From positions 1 to 64,000 of the forward strand of contig NZ_LYRP01000033.1 in NCBI RefSeq assembly GCF_001655675.1: DNA of 64,000 nucleotides, given 5' to 3'. Of this stretch, positions 17,098 through 27,428 are shown in pieces. Each line of letters begins with the position of its first letter. Positions within the stretch are counted from its first letter, which is position 1. The notes beneath the pieces were generated by a model that did no database searches, was not told the origin of the DNA, and saw only the letters and a program-made list of their open reading frames with translations. The DNA comes from Mangrovibacter phragmitis. GTDB lineage: Bacteria > Pseudomonadota > Gammaproteobacteria > Enterobacterales > Enterobacteriaceae. Both the position numbers and the translations under genes were made by a program.

Positions 17098-18063
17098 ATG
17101 GAGAAAGTGTATAACCAACCGCAGGGGGGCAATGAAATGCCGCGCTTTGCAGGGCGTGGCACCATGCTACGCCTGCCTTTCTGCGACAGCCCTGCTGGCC
17201 TTGATGTGGCATTTGTTGGGATCCCTCTGGACGTGGGTACTTCACAACGTGCCGGAACCCGCTACGGGCCACGTAATATCCGCAATGAATCCGTGATGAT
17301 TCGCCCGTACAACATGGCAACCGGAGCGGCACCTTTTGATTCTTTGCAGGTTGGTGATATTGGCGATGTGCCAATTAACACCTACAGCTTACTGAAATCT
17401 GTCGACATCATTGAAGATTTTTATACCCGTCTTAACGACTGGCCGCTTATCCCCCTCACTCTGGGCGGTGACCACACGTTAACGCTGCCCATTCTGCGCG
17501 CACTGGCGAAAAAACACGGCCCGGTGGGGCTGATTCATGTTGATGCCCATACCGACACCAACGATGACATGTTCGGCGAGAAAATCGCTCACGGCACCAC
17601 TTTCCGCCGGGCGGTAGAAGAGGGTTTGCTGGATTGCCAGCGTGTTGTGCAAATTGGGCAACGTGCCCAGGGCTATGCCAGTGGTGATTTCCAGTGGGGG
17701 GTAGACCAGGGGTTCCGGCTGATCCCGGTTGAGCAGTGCTGGCATAAAAGCCTGTCCCCCCTGATGGCGGAAGTGCGCCAAATGATGGGCGCGGGCCCGG
17801 TGTACCTCTCTTACGATATAGACAGCATTGACCCGGCCTGGGCACCTGGCACTGGTACTCCGGAAGTTGGCGGGCTCAGCGCCATTCAGGCACTGGAAAT
17901 TGTTCGTGGTTGCCGGGGGTTAAACCTGACTGGCTGCGACCTGGTCGAAGTCTCCCCCCCTTACGATATTAGCGGTATGACTGCACAACTTGGCGCCAAC
18001 TTGCTGTACGAAATGCTGTGTGTGTTGCCCGGAGTGCGTTATCAAGGAGAAACACGTCTGTGA
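17098..18063 (+). CDS. gbuA: Guanidinobutyrase-type ureohydrolase
   Basis: 321 residues from the ATG at 17098, with AGGAG 9 nt before it; the GTG at 17092 is too close to that site. It is a Mn-dependent ureohydrolase with metal-site motifs LGGDHTLTLP, HVDAHTDTND and SYDIDSIDPAWAPGTG. The N-terminal QPQGGNEMPRFAGRGTMLRLP and MIRPYNMATGAAPFDSLQVGDIG follow Pseudomonas guanidinobutyrase GbuA very closely, which turns 4-guanidinobutyrate into 4-aminobutyrate and urea. The stop overlaps the GTG start of the next ureohydrolase by 3 nt. Agmatinase activity cannot be excluded. Nickel guanidine hydrolases belong to the same superfamily, but this sequence is nearer GbuA. Confidence 0.88.
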   Translation: MEKVYNQPQGGNEMPRFAGRGTMLRLPFCDSPAGLDVAFVGIPLDVGTSQRAGTRYGPRNIRNESVMIRPYNMATGAAPFDSLQVGDIGDVPINTYSLLKSVDIIEDFYTRLNDWPLIPLTLGGDHTLTLPILRALAKKHGPVGLIHVDAHTDTNDDMFGEKIAHGTTFRRAVEEGLLDCQRVVQIGQRAQGYASGDFQWGVDQGFRLIPVEQCWHKSLSPLMAEVRQMMGAGPVYLSYDIDSIDPAWAPGTGTPEVGGLSAIQALEIVRGCRGLNLTGCDLVEVSPPYDISGMTAQLGANLLYEMLCVLPGVRYQGETRL

Positions 18064-19046
18064 ATACATTAACTTCAACGGATTATCCGCAGCCCCAAAG
18101 TGGCGATATTCCCCGTTACAGCGGGCTGCCGACCTTTTTTCGCCTGCCATTTGGCGCACAAATTGCATCGCTGGATATCGGTGTGGTGGGCGTGCCCTGG
18201 GATGGCGGTACCACCAACCGGGCGGGAACCCGCCACGGACCACGCGAATTACGTAATGCCTCAAGCCTGGTACGCCGGGTTCATCCGGTGACATACCAGT
18301 CACCCTATGACCTGGCAAGAGTGGGGGATCTGGGCGATGTGCAGGTTAACCCGGTCGATGTGCAGGACAGCCTGGCGCGGATCGAAAACTATTACCGCAC
18401 TCTGTATCAGCAGCAGGTAATGCCACTGACAGCCGGCGGCGATCACCTGACCACACTGCCCATTCTGCGGGCGCTGGGGCGGGAACAGCCAGTGGGCATG
18501 ATCCATTTTGATGCGCATTCCGATACCAACGATACCTATTTTGGCGGTGAACGCTTTACCCATGGCACACCGTTTCGCCGTGCGGTGGAAGAGGGTGTGC
18601 TTGATCCCCAACGCACAGTACAAATTGGTATCCGTGGCGCGCTGTTCAGTGAACATGACCACGTTTGGGCCCGGGCCAACGGCATCACCATTATTCCCAT
18701 GGAACAAGTGACGCAAGAAGGTATGCAAACCGTAATGGAGCGGGCCAGAGCCATTGTCGGGATGGAACCGACCTATATCAGTTTCGATATTGACGTGCTG
18801 GACCCGGTCTATGCACCCGGTACCGGTACGCCAGAAATCGGAGGAATGACCACGCTTCAGGCACAGCACGGTGTGCGCCTGTTGCAGGGGTTGAACTTAG
18901 TGGGCGCTGATGTGGTGGAAGTGGCACCGCCTTTTGACCAGGGCAACCTGACCAGCATGACCGGTGCCACCATGATGTTTGAATTACTTTGCCAGCTTGC
19001 CGGTGCGCATCATCGGCGAATGACTTCTACAGGAGCAATGCGATGA
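18060..19046 (+). CDS. Second ureohydrolase, guanidinopropionase-like
   Basis: 328 residues from a GTG at 18060 that overlaps the preceding stop (GTGA), with AAGGAG upstream. Metal motifs are GGDHLTTLP, HFDAHSDTND and SFDIDVLDPVYAPGTG. The N-terminal SGDIPRYSGLPTFFRLPFGA and the segment VGVPWDGGTTNRAGTRHGPRELRN resemble Pseudomonas GpuA (3-guanidinopropionate to beta-alanine plus urea) more than GbuA. It differs clearly from its upstream neighbour, so the pair looks like two substrate specificities rather than a recent duplication. Guanidinoacetate or another guanidino acid is an alternative substrate. Confidence 0.83.
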   Translation: MNTLTSTDYPQPQSGDIPRYSGLPTFFRLPFGAQIASLDIGVVGVPWDGGTTNRAGTRHGPRELRNASSLVRRVHPVTYQSPYDLARVGDLGDVQVNPVDVQDSLARIENYYRTLYQQQVMPLTAGGDHLTTLPILRALGREQPVGMIHFDAHSDTNDTYFGGERFTHGTPFRRAVEEGVLDPQRTVQIGIRGALFSEHDHVWARANGITIIPMEQVTQEGMQTVMERARAIVGMEPTYISFDIDVLDPVYAPGTGTPEIGGMTTLQAQHGVRLLQGLNLVGADVVEVAPPFDQGNLTSMTGATMMFELLCQLAGAHHRRMTSTGAMR

Positions 19047-19867
19047 CTCAGGCTGTTTCTCTTCGTGGTGTATGTGTGGCCCTGGCGTTAATGGCGGGCC
19101 TGGGCACGGTTTCTTCAGCAGTCAGTGCGGCCGATGGCACGCTGAAACCGGGGGTATTAAAAGTGGGGATGGAAGTGGCTTACCCGCCGTTTGAATCCTG
19201 GCAGGACAACAAAATTGTCGGGTTCGATGCTGAGCTGGCGCAATTACTCAGCCAGCAAATGGGCTTACAACTGCAACTGGCAGATACCAAATTCAGTGGA
19301 CTGATCCTCGGGCTGAATGCCGACCGCCATGACACAGTCATTTCCGCACTGTATATCACGCCAGAGCGCACAGCTCAGGCCGATGCCATTCCTTATGCCG
19401 ACACCGGCGCGTACATCATGGTGCGTAATGACAGCACCATTGCACCAAAAACAGAAAAAGACCTGTGTGGCGTAACAGTAGGGTTGCAGCAGGGGACATC
19501 CTGGGTGAAAAAACTGCGTGAGCTTTCAGACAGCTACTGCAAAACCAGCGGTAAAGGCACCATTACGGTGAAAGAGTTCCCTACCGCGCCGGAAACCATG
19601 CAGGCTTTGCTGGCAGGCCATGTTCAGGCTCAGGTGGATATCGCCGGTGCAGTCAGCATGTTTGCTGAACGCAGCCATGGCCGGGTGAAAATCACGTCAC
19701 CCAACACCATTTACCCGCAAACCCTGGGTATCTATGTGAAAAAAGGCAATGACGCGTTGAAAGCCAGCCTGACTAAGGCCCTGGCAACTCTGCGCCAGAA
19801 CGGGGAATACGCCGCATTACTGAAAAAGTATGCCCGTTACGGCATTACGGATACCCAGACCCGCTAA
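19043..19867 (+). CDS. Periplasmic solute-binding protein, family 3 (polar amino acid type)
   Basis: 274 residues from the ATG at 19043 (AGGAG 7 nt upstream), overlapping the preceding stop by 4 nt (ATGA). A Sec signal peptide ends near SSAVSAADG. The mature protein has the family 3 pattern: LKVGMEVAYPPFESW, VGFDAELAQLLSQQMG, ISALYITPERTAQADAIPYADT and LCGVTVGLQQGTS. Its position after two guanidino-acid hydrolases suggests that it captures 4-guanidinobutyrate, 3-guanidinopropionate or a relative. Confidence 0.88.
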   Translation: MTQAVSLRGVCVALALMAGLGTVSSAVSAADGTLKPGVLKVGMEVAYPPFESWQDNKIVGFDAELAQLLSQQMGLQLQLADTKFSGLILGLNADRHDTVISALYITPERTAQADAIPYADTGAYIMVRNDSTIAPKTEKDLCGVTVGLQQGTSWVKKLRELSDSYCKTSGKGTITVKEFPTAPETMQALLAGHVQAQVDIAGAVSMFAERSHGRVKITSPNTIYPQTLGIYVKKGNDALKASLTKALATLRQNGEYAALLKKYARYGITDTQTR

Positions 19868-19904
19868 TGGCAGGTGGTGTTAACCGGACAGGAGAGAGCA
19901 GCAT

Positions 19905-21440
19905 ATGACATTTAACTGGGCCTATTTCTTTTCACTTTTTTCGATGAATGCGTTTTGGCAGGCCTGTGTCACCGTGGTCGAATTAAGCGTGCTCTCCTGG
20001 CTGGCAGGCCTGGTACTGGGCTTTCTGATGGCCAGTGCCCGGCTGTCCGGGCCGGGCTGGTTGAAAAGTATCAGCCAGGTCTATATCTGGTTATTTCGCA
20101 GCGTACCTCTGCTGGTGCTGGTGGTGTTTGTCTATAACCTGCCGCAACTGTTCCCCGGCACAGGTGCTATTTTGGGTAACGCCTTTGTGGCTGGCCTGAT
20201 AGCAACCGTGCTGGTGGAAACCGCGTATATGGCGGAAATCCATCGTGGCGGGTTGCTCTCAGTGGCTAAAGGGCAGCACGAAGCAGGCCATGCACTGGGG
20301 TTTGGCTATGTTGGCATTCAGCGCATGGTGGTTATCCCGCAGGCACTACGCATCGCACTGCCATCTCTTATCAATGAATTTATTACCATTGTGAAGCAAA
20401 CCTCTCTGGTGTCCGTTATCTCATTGCCTGAACTGCTGATGACCGGCCAACGGTTATATGCTGAAAACTTTCTGGTGATGGAAACCCTGGCGGCAGTGGC
20501 GGTTTACTATGTATTGATAGTCTCGGTCTTCAGCTTATTGTTCCAGCTTGTTGAGCGTCGGGTTAACGTGCAGGCTAAAACACCACAAACCCTGGCCGAC
20601 GAACAGCTTGCCGCGTTACGTGAACAGGCTCAGCCTCTGGCATTGCGCCAGCCAGCAATACAACACGGCAGCCCTGATGCGCTGTTAATGAAGGATATTC
20701 ATAAAGCCTGGGGGCAGCATGAAGTACTGAAAGGCGTAGAACTACGGGTTGCACCCGGTGAAGTAGTCAGTGTGATTGGTCCGTCGGGTTCGGGAAAAAC
20801 GACATTAATTCGCACCATTAATGGCCTGGAAAGTCTGGATAAAGGTGAGGTGGTGTTATTCGGTGAAGGGTTTATTCAGGCAGGCAATGCCCGCAACCGT
20901 AAGGCTGAACAACAAGGTATTCGCCGTATTGGTATGGTTTTTCAGGGGTTTAACCTGTTTCCCCACTACACTATTTTGCAAAACGTGATGCTGGCTCAGC
21001 GGTATCACCACCAACCCGAAAAAGAAACAGTACGCCGTGCCCAGGCGCTGTGGTTGCTGGATAAAGTGGGGTTGCTGGCGCATGTGGATAAGTACCCGCA
21101 CCAGTTATCCGGTGGGCAGCAACAACGTGTGGCGATAGCCAGAGCACTGGCGTTGTCGCCGGATATCATGTTGTTTGATGAACCGACTTCGGCACTGGAT
21201 CCGGAACGCGTGGGTGAAGTGCTGAAAGTGATCAGTGAGCTGGCCCGGGAAGGCATGACAATGGTTATTGTTACGCACGAGATGGATTTTGCCCTGGCCA
21301 TTTCGGACCGGGTGATACTCATGAACCAGGGGAATATTCAGGCCGATGCCACACCGGCCCATATTCGTTGTGGAGAGCACAGCCCCGCTTTACAACGCAT
21401 TCGCCAGTTTATGGGTGTGAATGCGGCTGAAGTGGCCTGA
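19905..21440 (+). CDS. Fused ABC permease/ATPase, polar amino acid uptake family
   Basis: 511 residues joining two usually separate subunits. Residues about 1-230 form an HisM/GlnP-type permease with the EAA-loop segment [24 protein letters not shown]. Residues about 262-500 form an ATPase with Walker [10 protein letters not shown], signature LSGGQQQRV and Walker [19 protein letters not shown] precedes the ATG. With the upstream binding protein it makes a complete importer, since the fusion dimerises into two permease and two ATPase domains. The 3' end overlaps the convergent GNAT gene by 32 nt. Confidence 0.9.
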   Translation: MTFNWAYFFSLFSMNAFWQACVTVVELSVLSWLAGLVLGFLMASARLSGPGWLKSISQVYIWLFRSVPLLVLVVFVYNLPQLFPGTGAILGNAFVAGLIATVLVETAYMAEIHRGGLLSVAKGQHEAGHALGFGYVGIQRMVVIPQALRIALPSLINEFITIVKQTSLVSVISLPELLMTGQRLYAENFLVMETLAAVAVYYVLIVSVFSLLFQLVERRVNVQAKTPQTLADEQLAALREQAQPLALRQPAIQHGSPDALLMKDIHKAWGQHEVLKGVELRVAPGEVVSVIGPSGSGKTTLIRTINGLESLDKGEVVLFGEGFIQAGNARNRKAEQQGIRRIGMVFQGFNLFPHYTILQNVMLAQRYHHQPEKETVRRAQALWLLDKVGLLAHVDKYPHQLSGGQQQRVAIARALALSPDIMLFDEPTSALDPERVGEVLKVISELAREGMTMVIVTHEMDFALAISDRVILMNQGNIQADATPAHIRCGEHSPALQRIRQFMGVNAAEVA

Positions 21441-21957
21441 AGTTTTCTTCATAAAGACGGTACTCACAATCATCGTAATAGTGGCCATTCAGTAAATAGC
21501 TCTCTTTGGTCACTATTTCACAGCGAAACCCCACCTTTTCCAGCAACTGAATGGAAGCCTGGTTTTCTCTGAGTGCCAGTGCACTGATTTTCTTTATGCC
21601 GGGCAGATTGAGAGCAAACTGGCATACCGCAGACAGGGCTTCATATGCATAGCCTTTTCCCCGAACGTGTGGCAACAGGCTGTAACCTACAGCCGCCGCA
21701 TCGGGCACCAGTCTGTTGATATTCAGGCCAATATCGCCTACCGCCTGAGGGTTGTGCTGTTCACGAATAATAAAATAGCAGCCCGGTTCCTGGTTCAGCA
21801 GGCGCTCAAAACTCTGGCGAATACCGTCTTCATTATCAATTTCCGCCATGTATTTCATGACGTCCGGGTTCTGGCGCAGCGCCAGGTAAAACGGCCAGTC
21901 ATTGGCATTAAGAGGGGCCAGGACCAGGCGTGCGGTGAAAAGTTCGTTTTTCATCAT
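21409..21957 (-). CDS. GNAT-family N-acetyltransferase (RimJ/RimL-like)
   Basis: 182 residues from the ATG at 21957 (the adjacent ATG at 21954 is equally likely; longer versions begin in unconserved sequence). The start [20 protein letters not shown] and the acetyl-CoA motif [20 protein letters not shown] are typical of the RimJ/RimL group that acetylates amino groups of proteins or small molecules. It overlaps the ABC transporter gene tail to tail by 32 nt. Substrate unknown. Confidence 0.85.
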   Translation of the reverse strand: MMKNELFTARLVLAPLNANDWPFYLALRQNPDVMKYMAEIDNEDGIRQSFERLLNQEPGCYFIIREQHNPQAVGDIGLNINRLVPDAAAVGYSLLPHVRGKGYAYEALSAVCQFALNLPGIKKISALALRENQASIQLLEKVGFRCEIVTKESYLLNGHYYDDCEYRLYEENFRPLQPHSHP

Positions 21958-22059
21958 GGCAATTACATATGGCAGAGTAGTGGGATGCAAAAAAAACGCT
22001 GTCACCATACCACGTTTGCCCGGTTGTTGGTCTTGTGTTGTTGTGGTGTCCCGGTTTTT

Positions 22060-23301
22060 TTAGGGCACATCGTGAGTTGTGGTGGAAAGTTGCGCCCTGT
22101 GCTGGCGTAACCAAACCACAATGCCAATTACTGCGGCGATGATACCCGCTGCAGCACCAATTCCCATGGCACTGCGCGCACCATAGTTGTCTGCGACCCA
22201 GCCCGCAATAGGCGCGCCGATTGGCGTCCCACCCATGGCAATACAGATACGCAACGCCATAACCCGTCCACGCATGCTGGATTCAGTCGTCAGTTGCACC
22301 AGACTGTTGGAGGTATTCATAAAAGTCAGTGACGCAACCCCGGTTATGCCCAGCATCGCGGCAAACCACCAGTAACCTGGGGATACAGCAGCCAGAATAC
22401 AACCTATACCGAAAAAACCGGCACCCAGAATTAAGGTGGTGAAACGTGGCCGTTCGCGCCCGGCACACATCAGTGCGCCCAGCAGCGTGCCACAAGCCAT
22501 CACCGAGGAGAGCAAACCAAAACCACGGGCATCGGTATGAAATACACTGACAGCCATTGTCGAAATATAAATCGGGAAGTTAAGGCCGAATGTGCCAATA
22601 AAAAACAGCATCAGCAGAATGGCTTTCAGATCAGGCCGGCCTTTAACATAGCGCAGCCCTTCAACAAAATTGCCTTTCTTGCGTGCTGCCCGCACTTGGG
22701 GGTAGAGCTTATCTGCCTGCAGAAACAGCAGTGAAATCAGCACAGCGATAAACGACAGCCCATTTAGCGCAAACGCCCAGCCGGTACCTACGGCGGCAAT
22801 CACCAGCCCGGACACGGCAGGGCCAATCATCCGCGCCGAATTAAACGAGGTAGAGTTGAGTGCTACTGCATTGGGTAAATCGTTATCGCCAACCAGTTCG
22901 GCAACAAAAGTTTGCCTGGCCGGGGCATCGAAGGCATTGGCTGTACCAAACAAAAATGCGAAGACATAAACATGCCATAACTGAACCAGGCCGGTAATGG
23001 TCAGCACTCCAAGCCCCAGGGCCAGGATGCCCATAATCGCCTGTGTGGTCAGCAATAACTTACGCTGATTAAAGTAATCCGCTGCAAAACCGGTCCACGG
23101 CAGGAACAATAACGGTGGGGCAAACTGCAATGCCATGACGACGCCAACGGCTGACGCATTATGGTTCGTGAGTTGCGTCAGGACTATCCAGTCCTGCGCC
23201 ACACGCTGTACCCAGGTGCCAATATTTGACACAAAGGCACCGCAGGCCCAAATACGGTAATTGGTATTGCGAAATGAACGAAAAATCGTGGTGACTGACA
23301 T
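22060..23301 (-). CDS. MFS efflux transporter (EntS-like group)
   Basis: 413 residues with 12 predicted transmembrane segments. The start FRSFRNTNYRIWACGAFVSNIGTWVQRVAQDW is characteristic of the drug/siderophore exporter group that includes EntS. A MarR-type regulator lies 46 bp upstream on the same strand, so the pair probably forms a self-regulated drug efflux operon. Substrate not predictable. Confidence 0.88.
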   Translation of the reverse strand: MSVTTIFRSFRNTNYRIWACGAFVSNIGTWVQRVAQDWIVLTQLTNHNASAVGVVMALQFAPPLLFLPWTGFAADYFNQRKLLLTTQAIMGILALGLGVLTITGLVQLWHVYVFAFLFGTANAFDAPARQTFVAELVGDNDLPNAVALNSTSFNSARMIGPAVSGLVIAAVGTGWAFALNGLSFIAVLISLLFLQADKLYPQVRAARKKGNFVEGLRYVKGRPDLKAILLMLFFIGTFGLNFPIYISTMAVSVFHTDARGFGLLSSVMACGTLLGALMCAGRERPRFTTLILGAGFFGIGCILAAVSPGYWWFAAMLGITGVASLTFMNTSNSLVQLTTESSMRGRVMALRICIAMGGTPIGAPIAGWVADNYGARSAMGIGAAAGIIAAVIGIVVWLRQHRAQLSTTTHDVP

Positions 23302-23347
23302 AGCGACCTGCGGTTAGCACATAGTTTCTGGGGAGAAGGCCGGTTGA

Positions 23348-23806
23348 TTATTTCCCGTTACTGGCATCATCGGTCAGCCGGTTAATCAGGCTGATGGCCT
23401 GGGAAAGCGTTTCTTGCTCATCCTCACTGAGAGACGCTGAAATCGAACGGGTTAACCAGTCCTTACGCAGTGCCCGGCGGGGCATAACCCACGCATACCA
23501 GGCATCAGTAAGCGAAAGTAATGTCTGTCGCCCGTCATTGGGGTCCGGATTGCCTGTGATAAACCCCGCTGCCATCAGGCTGTTGACAATGGCCGCCATC
23601 GATTGTGGGCGAATACCTTCAGAGCGCGCCAATGCTGAAACGGTTTCTGCACCCTCATTCTCCAGGTGGTGTAGCACGGCAAGTTGAGAGGCGGAAAGTT
23701 CACTCAAGGTGGACTGCTGGCGCAACCGGCGACGGAGTTTGCGCATAGCAGTTTGCAGGGACTGAGCCAGAATGGCGCTTTGTTCTGAAGGGATGGATGT
23801 ATTCAT
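23348..23806 (-). CDS. MarR-family transcriptional regulator
   Basis: 152 residues with a winged helix (about 38-105): SELSASQLAVLHHLENEG, VSALARSEGIRPQSMAAIVNSL and the wing DPNDGRQTLLSLT. It is the first gene of an operon with the MFS exporter and likely represses it until a phenolic or drug ligand binds. Confidence 0.9.
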   Translation of the reverse strand: MNTSIPSEQSAILAQSLQTAMRKLRRRLRQQSTLSELSASQLAVLHHLENEGAETVSALARSEGIRPQSMAAIVNSLMAAGFITGNPDPNDGRQTLLSLTDAWYAWVMPRRALRKDWLTRSISASLSEDEQETLSQAISLINRLTDDASNGK

Positions 23807-23986
23807 ATGCAGTTCATTGCCAGCCAGCTGTGTTCTTAATTCGTCAAATTACAGGCCTGCTGGCAGCGACCTGTCAGTTGAAGTATCTACAGCTAAACTG
23901 TACAGCTAAACTGAAAAGTTTTCCTGTGTAAAAAAACAAAACCGCACGGAATGCCCAATGTGGTTTTTTACGAACCTTATAAAAAA

Positions 23987-24012
23987 GCCGGGAAACCTGT
24001 GAATTTCCCGGC
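23987..24012 (-). terminator. Intrinsic terminator of the chemoreceptor gene
   Basis: Stem GCCGGGAAA/TTTCCCGGC followed on the minus strand by TTTTTTAT, a textbook rho-independent terminator just after the chemoreceptor stop. Confidence 0.85.
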
Positions 24013-24040
24013 AACGCTCTGCGTTATTTACTGCTTATTA

Positions 24041-25696
24041 TTAGAATGTTTCCCAGTTTTCCCCGGTGTTGGCGGTAAGCGCCTTCACGCTCTGGGACGG
24101 TTTTAGCGCCGGCTTTCTCACTTCAGAATTCGCTTTTGGGGTATAGCTGCTGCCCAGGTCAAACACCGCAATGGCTCCTGTCAGGTGTTCTGCTTCCATC
24201 TCCAGGGCAGCGGCACTGGTGGCGGCCTGTTGCACTTGCGCAGCGTTTTGTTGAGTGACGCTATCCATCTCATTCATCGCCTGGCTGATTTGGTCGATAC
24301 CTCGGGTCTGTTCATCTGAAGCGACAGATATTTCACCCATCAATTCCCGTACCCGGCTAACAGAGGTAATGATGGTTTCCATTGCTTTACCTGCTTCCTG
24401 AACCTGGCCCACGCCAGTAGTCACACGGTTGACAGATTCACTGATTAAACCTTCTATCTCTTTGGCGGCCTGTGCGCTGCGCTGTGCCAGAGAGCGTACT
24501 TCACTGGCGACGACGGCAAAACCACGCCCTTGTTCACCCGCTCTGGCAGCTTCGACTGCGGCGTTCAGTGCCAGAATATTGGTCTGGAACGAGATGCTGT
24601 TAATTACGCTGGTGATATCCGCAATTTTGTGTGAGCTCTCAGAAATTCCTGCCATGGTTTTCACCACTGTGCTGGTAATTTCCCCCCCTTTTTGGGCCAC
24701 ACTTTGTGCTTCATCGGTTAACTGGCATGCCTGGTGAACATTTTCCGCGTTGTTTTTTACCGTGGAAGTCAGTTCTTCCATACTCGCTGAAGTTTGTTGC
24801 AATGCCGCTGCCTGCTGGTCGGTACGGCCAGAGAGTTCTTCATTACCTTTACGGATATGGCTGGTACTGGTGTAAATGGTGCCAGAGCTGTCACGGATTA
24901 CTGTCACTGTATTGCGCAGACTCTCTTGCATGCTACGGATGTAAGGGATCAGCTGCCCTGCGCAGTTGCGGCCAAAGTCATCGATGTTATGTTGTAACTG
25001 GCCTGCGGTTAAGCGCTCCAGGTGCTTCTTGATGATGCCTACAGGGCGCACCAGATAAGCCACCAGGTAACGGTCTGTCAGAAACAGGGTAATAATGCCT
25101 GCCACCAGGGCACTCAGCAGAATAAAGCGGTTGCTGTTAATGTGCGACTGAGCTTGCTGAACAGTACTGTCAGCCTGAATCGCTTTGGTGTATTTCTCGG
25201 CGGTTACGCCAAACTGTACACTCAGCGGCGGATAAACCTGGCGAAATGTCTGGCGGAAAGCATCCAGATTATTCGCTTCAGCGTTTTGTAACATGGGCGC
25301 GATGGTGTTGAGCAGGGCTTCCCAATCATGAACCATGTTCTGGACCAGTGCTTCATCTACGCCCGGGTGTTGGCTTTGGCGAAACTCAGCCAGCATATCC
25401 TGAGTGATTTTCAGTGCCTTGCCTGCTGAGGCGAAGGTTTTCTCTGCATCTGCAACATCACCGGACTGACGGAAGTCAACCGCACGTAACATCCGCGTCA
25501 TGGTGCGGAAATACTGGTCGTTACCTTTTACCAACATGGCGTAGGTTTTTTTCTGCACCATGGTTTGGTCAAGTAGTTGATTAATATCACTGAAGTTTTT
25601 CAGTGTTGATGTTGCCGCCACACCCCAAATCAATGTGAACAGGGCAAGGATGATCAACAACATTTTTCTGATAGTAATATCTTTTAAGATCTGCAT
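24041..25696 (-). CDS. Methyl-accepting chemotaxis protein with C-terminal NWETF
   Basis: 551 residues from the ATG at 25696 (GGAG 6 nt upstream; the earlier start at 25729 lacks one). Topology: first membrane helix about 10-32, a periplasmic four-helix-bundle sensor about 33-185, second helix about 187-208, HAMP, and the signalling hairpin with [30 protein letters not shown]. The last five residues NWETF are the CheR/CheB docking pentapeptide of high-abundance receptors such as Tar and Tsr. The ligand cannot be read from the sensor domain. Confidence 0.94.
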   Translation of the reverse strand: MQILKDITIRKMLLIILALFTLIWGVAATSTLKNFSDINQLLDQTMVQKKTYAMLVKGNDQYFRTMTRMLRAVDFRQSGDVADAEKTFASAGKALKITQDMLAEFRQSQHPGVDEALVQNMVHDWEALLNTIAPMLQNAEANNLDAFRQTFRQVYPPLSVQFGVTAEKYTKAIQADSTVQQAQSHINSNRFILLSALVAGIITLFLTDRYLVAYLVRPVGIIKKHLERLTAGQLQHNIDDFGRNCAGQLIPYIRSMQESLRNTVTVIRDSSGTIYTSTSHIRKGNEELSGRTDQQAAALQQTSASMEELTSTVKNNAENVHQACQLTDEAQSVAQKGGEITSTVVKTMAGISESSHKIADITSVINSISFQTNILALNAAVEAARAGEQGRGFAVVASEVRSLAQRSAQAAKEIEGLISESVNRVTTGVGQVQEAGKAMETIITSVSRVRELMGEISVASDEQTRGIDQISQAMNEMDSVTQQNAAQVQQAATSAAALEMEAEHLTGAIAVFDLGSSYTPKANSEVRKPALKPSQSVKALTANTGENWETF

Positions 25697-26494
25697 AATT
25701 GGCTCCGGATAATCAGTGTGGTTATCCACAGTTAAGGATAATGGCCAACATGAGACTGGCTTTGCGTTATTTGAAATTCAGTTTCAAAAAATATCCTGTC
25801 ATTTGTTACGCAGAGTATTACAGCTACAATTAAGCCAGGCACAGGTTTTGGTAAAACAGTTAAGACATAATTAAATAAATAAGAAAACTTTAATACTGCA
25901 ATTACACTCGGCGTTTATCGCCTTGTTGTATAATTTATTATATACGTGTAATTACTTAAAATAGTCTTAAGCTATTGCTGAAATTTAATTTACTGCGTTA
26001 TTAAAAAATAATTATTGTTATTTTTTGTCTTTTGAATTAGTGACTTGTAATTATGTTAGGTGATTGTGGTTAATTAAAAATACCTCGTTGTGGGTAGTGT
26101 AATAATACCTTATTGATGCATTTATATTGGCGTAATTTAGATGGGGTTATTCTGTTTTTTTGTCGTGTTTTACTTAACTTAAATTTCGGTGTTTTATTGG
26201 GGCTGGTTGGTTATTGTTTATTGTAAAATAAATCAATAATGCCTGTATCTGGTTTGGTTCAGGTATCTTCCTAACGCTCTGGGAGAATTCAGCCTGCTTT
26301 ATTTACGTACCATGCTAATAATTTGTCTGATTAAGGCAATTCATACTTGCAACCAGGATGAATAAAGCGTCAGATACCTTAGCCCATTTAGCCGGCGCGG
26401 GGCGAGCCTGACAGCAACAGGCAACCGGCATTTCCCGGCGGTTCCCTCCCGTACCAGTCACCGCCGCGTATAGAATCTTGAAAAGGTAACCATC
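25697..26494. other. AT-rich intergenic region upstream of the chemoreceptor
   Basis: About 800 bp between divergent genes with no credible ORF. A perfect flagellar -35-like TAAAGTTT occurs on the minus strand near 25890, but no matching -10 lies at the right distance. The last 120 bp before the dehydrogenase gene are GC-richer and contain short inverted repeats. Confidence 0.4.
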
Positions 26495-27361
26495 ATGGCG
26501 AAAGTGACATTTCTTGGCACCGGGGCAATGGGCAGCCGCATGGCAATGAACTTACTGAAAGCCGGGCATGATGTAACGGTGTGGAACCGTACTCCGGAAA
26601 CCGCTGCTCCACTGGTTGATGCCGGGGCCGGCCAGGCTTTCACGCCACGAGAAGCCGTTGCACAGGCTGGCGTGATAATTTCGGTATTACGCGATGATGA
26701 GGCTTCACGGGAAGTGTGGCTTAACCCGGAATGGGGCGCACTCGCGGGAATGCCGGCCAGTGCCATCGCTATTGAAAGTAGTACGCTGACTGTGTCCTGG
26801 GTGCGAGAGCTTGCTCAGATAATGTCTTCCCGTGACCGCCCGTTTCTTGAGGCTCCGGTTTCAGGGTCGCGCCCTCAGGCTGATAATGCCAGCCTTATCT
26901 ATTTTGTGGGCGGCTATGAAGGCTATGTGGATCATGTCCGCTCTTTATTATTACAAATGGGGTCCGATGTATTTTATGTCGGGAGCCATGGTGCCGCGGC
27001 AATGAGTAAGCTGGCGACCAATACGTTGCTGGGAGTACAGGTTGCGGCGCTGGCGGAAACTATTGCTATCCTGATTCGTGAAGGGGTGGATGTCGCCCGG
27101 GTACTGGATGCCGTCGCGGGCACGGCTTCCTGGAGCCCAATGGCTGGCCGGGTTGCTCAGTCTATGCTTACACAGCAGTTTGCACCGTTGTTTCCGGTTG
27201 AGCTGATAGAAAAAGACCTGGATTACATGTTGCGCTCGGCCGACGAAGAAGTTACGGAAATGCCCGCCATCAGCGGTGCGCGTGATGCGTTCCGTAAAGC
27301 CATGGCGCAAGGCCTGGGTGAAGAGGATATGAGCGGCGTGGTGCGTTTATTTGTGAAGTAA
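26495..27361 (+). CDS. NAD(P)-dependent beta-hydroxyacid dehydrogenase family protein
   Basis: 288 residues of the 3-hydroxyisobutyrate/tartronate-semialdehyde reductase family. The Rossmann motif is FLGTGAMGSRMAMNLLKAGH; substrate-loop EAPVSGSRPQADNASL and the catalytic Lys in SKLATNTLLG follow the family pattern. AAAAGG precedes the ATG by 8 nt. It stands alone, convergent with the lpxC-like gene across a terminator. Substrate unknown; imine-reductase-like activity occurs in the same superfamily. Confidence 0.85.
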   Translation: MAKVTFLGTGAMGSRMAMNLLKAGHDVTVWNRTPETAAPLVDAGAGQAFTPREAVAQAGVIISVLRDDEASREVWLNPEWGALAGMPASAIAIESSTLTVSWVRELAQIMSSRDRPFLEAPVSGSRPQADNASLIYFVGGYEGYVDHVRSLLLQMGSDVFYVGSHGAAAMSKLATNTLLGVQVAALAETIAILIREGVDVARVLDAVAGTASWSPMAGRVAQSMLTQQFAPLFPVELIEKDLDYMLRSADEEVTEMPAISGARDAFRKAMAQGLGEEDMSGVVRLFVK

Positions 27362-27393
27362 ATCGCGCCTGAGCGGCTATCATACCGATGCGA

Positions 27394-27422
27394 CCTGCCA
27401 GGACAGAAGCCTGCCTGGCAGG
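27394..27422. terminator. Terminator between convergent genes
   Basis: Stem CCTGCCAG/CTGGCAGG with a 13-nt loop between the dehydrogenase (+) and lpxC-like (-) genes. Neither side has a strong T-tract. Confidence 0.5.
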
Positions 27423-27428
27423 TAAACA

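Noticed and set aside
25885-25920. Flagellar sigma-28 promoter for the chemoreceptor at 24-25.7 kb (TAAAGTTT, and separately GGCGATAA, on the minus strand)
   Set aside because: The perfect -35-like element and the -10-like element are not in the right order or spacing; each lacks a partner.
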